From DHVE2 group archaeon (lineage in GTDB: Archaea; Thermoplasmatota; Thermoplasmata; Thermoplasmatales; Aciduliprofundaceae), in assembly GCA_026993785.1 (NCBI GenBank), contig JALWRZ010000003.1, forward strand, positions 217,754 to 281,753: a stretch of DNA of 64,000 nucleotides, read 5' to 3'. The notes under the pieces are model-generated. The model was given only the letters and a program-made list of their open reading frames with translations, was not told the DNA's origin and did no database searches. A program made the position numbers and the translations under genes. Position 1 is the stretch's first letter; each line of letters opens with the position of its first letter. Below, in pieces: positions 63,101 through 64,000 of this stretch.

Positions 63101-64000
63101 CTCCTGGTGAAACCAAGTTCTTCACAGTAGATTGGACCCCAAGCAATCCAGGTCTGGATTATATAGCAGTTATAGCCCAGACACCTGGTGATATAAACAC
63201 CCGCAATGATGTGAGCTTCTACTATCCCAACGGCTATTACGGTGTGCGCTTCTTCCCTGTGCTCAGCTATGATGTTGCTCCAGTAAAGATATCTCAGGAT
63301 GGAGATAATCTCAAGATAACCCTGTACAATTATGGACCTGGTAACTCTCAGGGTTCCACCGTGAATGTTTCAGAATTTACAGGCCTTGGACAGATAGATG
63401 TTGAGTCTCCGCATCCGTATCCAAACAACTATGATAATGTATGGACCATACAGGTGCCAAATGCAACTCAGATAGCGCTGCACTTTGCCTATCTTCAGGT
63501 TGAGCCCGGATACGATTACGTGTACATTTACAACGAGAGCGGTAATCTTGTTCTTACCTACAACGGTCTTTACACGGATATATGGACACCATTCATACCT
63601 GGCTCTACGGTGTATGTGGAGCTTGTGTCCGATGAAGCCGTGAACTACAGTGGAATATACATAGACATGTATGCAACGGGTCAGCAGGATATAGGAACTC
63701 TGCAGTTTGGAGTAATACCCTCTGGTGGATTTGCAACCCAGGAGATACCTCTGGGCAATGTGACTGCGGGTAATCACTTCTACCAGGTCATTGCAAATAC
63801 TCCGGGTGAAGTTGCTACAGCTTCCACCGGTGGTGCCGCTAATGATGTTCTCTCTTCCATGGTGAATCTGCAGGATACCGTTGCGCCAAAGATCACGTCC
63901 TACGGACCTGCGGATGTGGTGATAAATGATCGCAGTCCAACGCTGCAGATAAGCTATCACGATACAATATACAGTGGCTTTTCGGAGATAAGTGTGAAGA
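60187..64000 (+). CDS. Large secreted C25-family (gingipain-like) peptidase, 3' end outside window
   Basis: Open from ATG 60187 to the right edge (over 1270 residues) with no stop. GGGGGA lies 7 nt before the ATG. Residues 1-33 are a signal peptide (AIAMLTVLTVFSVISLAQAAP). A C25-type propeptide-like region is followed by the catalytic domain, with candidate dyad His464 (EITHGSGF) and Cys499 (SGSCLNGAWDE), spaced 35 residues as in gingipains. Later come CARDB-like domains (about 785-1050; ATLVSLAPGEVAYVTIPW, GDVNPNNNAN) and a CUB-like domain (about 1070-1162). It probably degrades external protein, feeding the peptide transporter. Confidence 0.85.
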   Translation, partial: MKVKSYKKYVSIAIAMLTVLTVFSVISLAQAAPINKSLSSTNMPLTQTFRLNINDVHYVSGPNGHYVVVKGLRLLEMPGKPPVPVKVFTFELPKFSKVLRVNVDIGGVQSYGKVKISPSPVPMPKSGKGYPAGYAPPAYDTRVYSKNAYYPTKEYDYTVARGIGKTMVYVYLYPVRYNPVTKDVKLITEAKVSVSYVTAKPKGTAPIDVENIIITSPMLKEQAQRLADFHNSTGTTSWVVTTDWIAANFEPATTPPYDGYANDTTYFYKELGTALPLIKDVIHGYNYTLARKIVAFLQNETYGNNVTYITLFGNAMMVPPSYYWVDQFHYLLAYLGIPGYDMYDAWIPTDAFYASPDYTSTYFDFEPNFFVGRLPVNPLTAKAVVDKIIYYANHKSGIVNVTLSGGQVFETPYFLGETGVLEPVNYGWLDGLKLTEYFHTLRNYTYDNFVKMMKNSDMIIEITHGSGFSFWHHNDDINAWDFSMNASYGSLPIYVSGSCLNGAWDEEVYPSEFAMGINGGTSIAEKMLYTPDGIIAYFGGDREAYGSTAAYFVNGTLYTPNNYGDLITETGTGYAYNAALQTYGYVTLGMLYSNALSFYNMVIGPALHVIDPWQYFNWNLWQRSYFEFSGLGDPALQVAGSAGSNPAYNPPEVEIPNAVYNANSVPVIHRGQPVSVDIKTDSPTVKVELLYLEQDSSTGTPAYYDFILDTQKLTPQSTENGVNKFTYTFTPQREGTYILSVYGEDGKNTRFYMVCGIPSLPGISVNIEKNVAKHPYSAPRAMRSPGVDVEILTLLDYGDVAFGKVTNVTAVLYNAGNETANNIVVHFYLENYVLAIQQANLSAPLVWLGNATLVSLAPGEVAYVTIPWKAVNLIPLGLDPTNSSARWQYLVANAEVPGDVNPNNNANLALFHVHLPVDVWVQKVFLGSDPAVGIANTITFEISNIGTSDTAVANVTVMDAYGVIDTLQVTLAPGETKFFTVDWTPSNPGLDYIAVIAQTPGDINTRNDVSFYYPNGYYGVRFFPVLSYDVAPVKISQDGDNLKITLYNYGPGNSQGSTVNVSEFTGLGQIDVESPHPYPNNYDNVWTIQVPNATQIALHFAYLQVEPGYDYVYIYNESGNLVLTYNGLYTDIWTPFIPGSTVYVELVSDEAVNYSGIYIDMYATGQQDIGTLQFGVIPSGGFATQEIPLGNVTAGNHFYQVIANTPGEVATASTGGAANDVLSSMVNLQDTVAPKITSYGPADVVINDRSPTLQISYHDTIYSGFSEISVK

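Overview
The window looks like a chromosomal segment of a thermophilic, anaerobic, peptide-using euryarchaeon. The archaeal signature genes are RadA, two thermosome subunits, NMD3, archaeal PheT, NreA, KaiC-like ATPases and a PAC2-family protein. A reverse gyrase at 34846-37953 points to growth at high temperature. Many genes have a TATA-like element centred about 22-27 nt before the best start codon and no ribosome binding site, which suggests leaderless transcripts as known from Thermoplasmatales. The gene set suggests a Thermoplasmatota lineage of the Aciduliprofundum/DHVE2 type. That placement is inference from memory of gene content, not from a search.

Layout. 1-4.4 kb: end of rtcA, a PAC2-family protein, pyrG and a glycosyltransferase. 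4.5-14.9 kb: a surface peptide-binding protein with an Ig-like stalk and, about 2.7 kb further on, two matching ABC permeases carrying large extra extracellular domains; pheT, a LOG-like protein and an OB-fold protein lie between them. 15-16.9 kb: a KaiC-like ATPase pair and a zinc-ribbon protein. 16.9-25.8 kb: NreA, DUF1611, an AT-rich phosphoribulokinase-like kinase, NMD3, NUDIX, a phosphate transporter with its PhoU-like partner, a DHH phosphoesterase and a tRNA thiolation enzyme. 25.8-31.7 kb: two thermosome genes with near-identical leaders around a three-gene redox/radical-SAM cluster. 31.7-38 kb: HD hydrolase, prolyl oligopeptidase, reverse gyrase. 38-42.3 kb: a second KaiC-like island with an HTH regulator, a tRNA-Gln and small zinc proteins. 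42.3-53.7 kb: a TctA-like permease, bacterial-type GAPDH, RadA, CysS, a DDAH-like enzyme, a ChrB-domain protein, PurB, a sugar nucleotidyltransferase and a class II ribonucleotide reductase. 53.7-55.5 kb: a CRISPR leader and an array of 23 repeats with no cas genes in the window. 55.5-60 kb: K+ channel, MFS exporter, and class III ribonucleotide reductase with its activase. 60.2 kb to the right edge: the start of a very large secreted C25 (gingipain-like) peptidase.

How the genes fit together. Secreted C25 peptidase, cytoplasmic prolyl oligopeptidase and the oligopeptide ABC transporter fit protein or peptide fermentation; no ABC ATPase gene is in the window. Two oxygen-independent ribonucleotide reductases fit anaerobic life. 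The two KaiC-like clusters (five ATPases, only one with both an intact Walker A and the usual Glu pair) are the best candidates for an undescribed signalling module. Apart from the CRISPR leader and array (53710-55456), no stretch over 300 bases lacks a gene.
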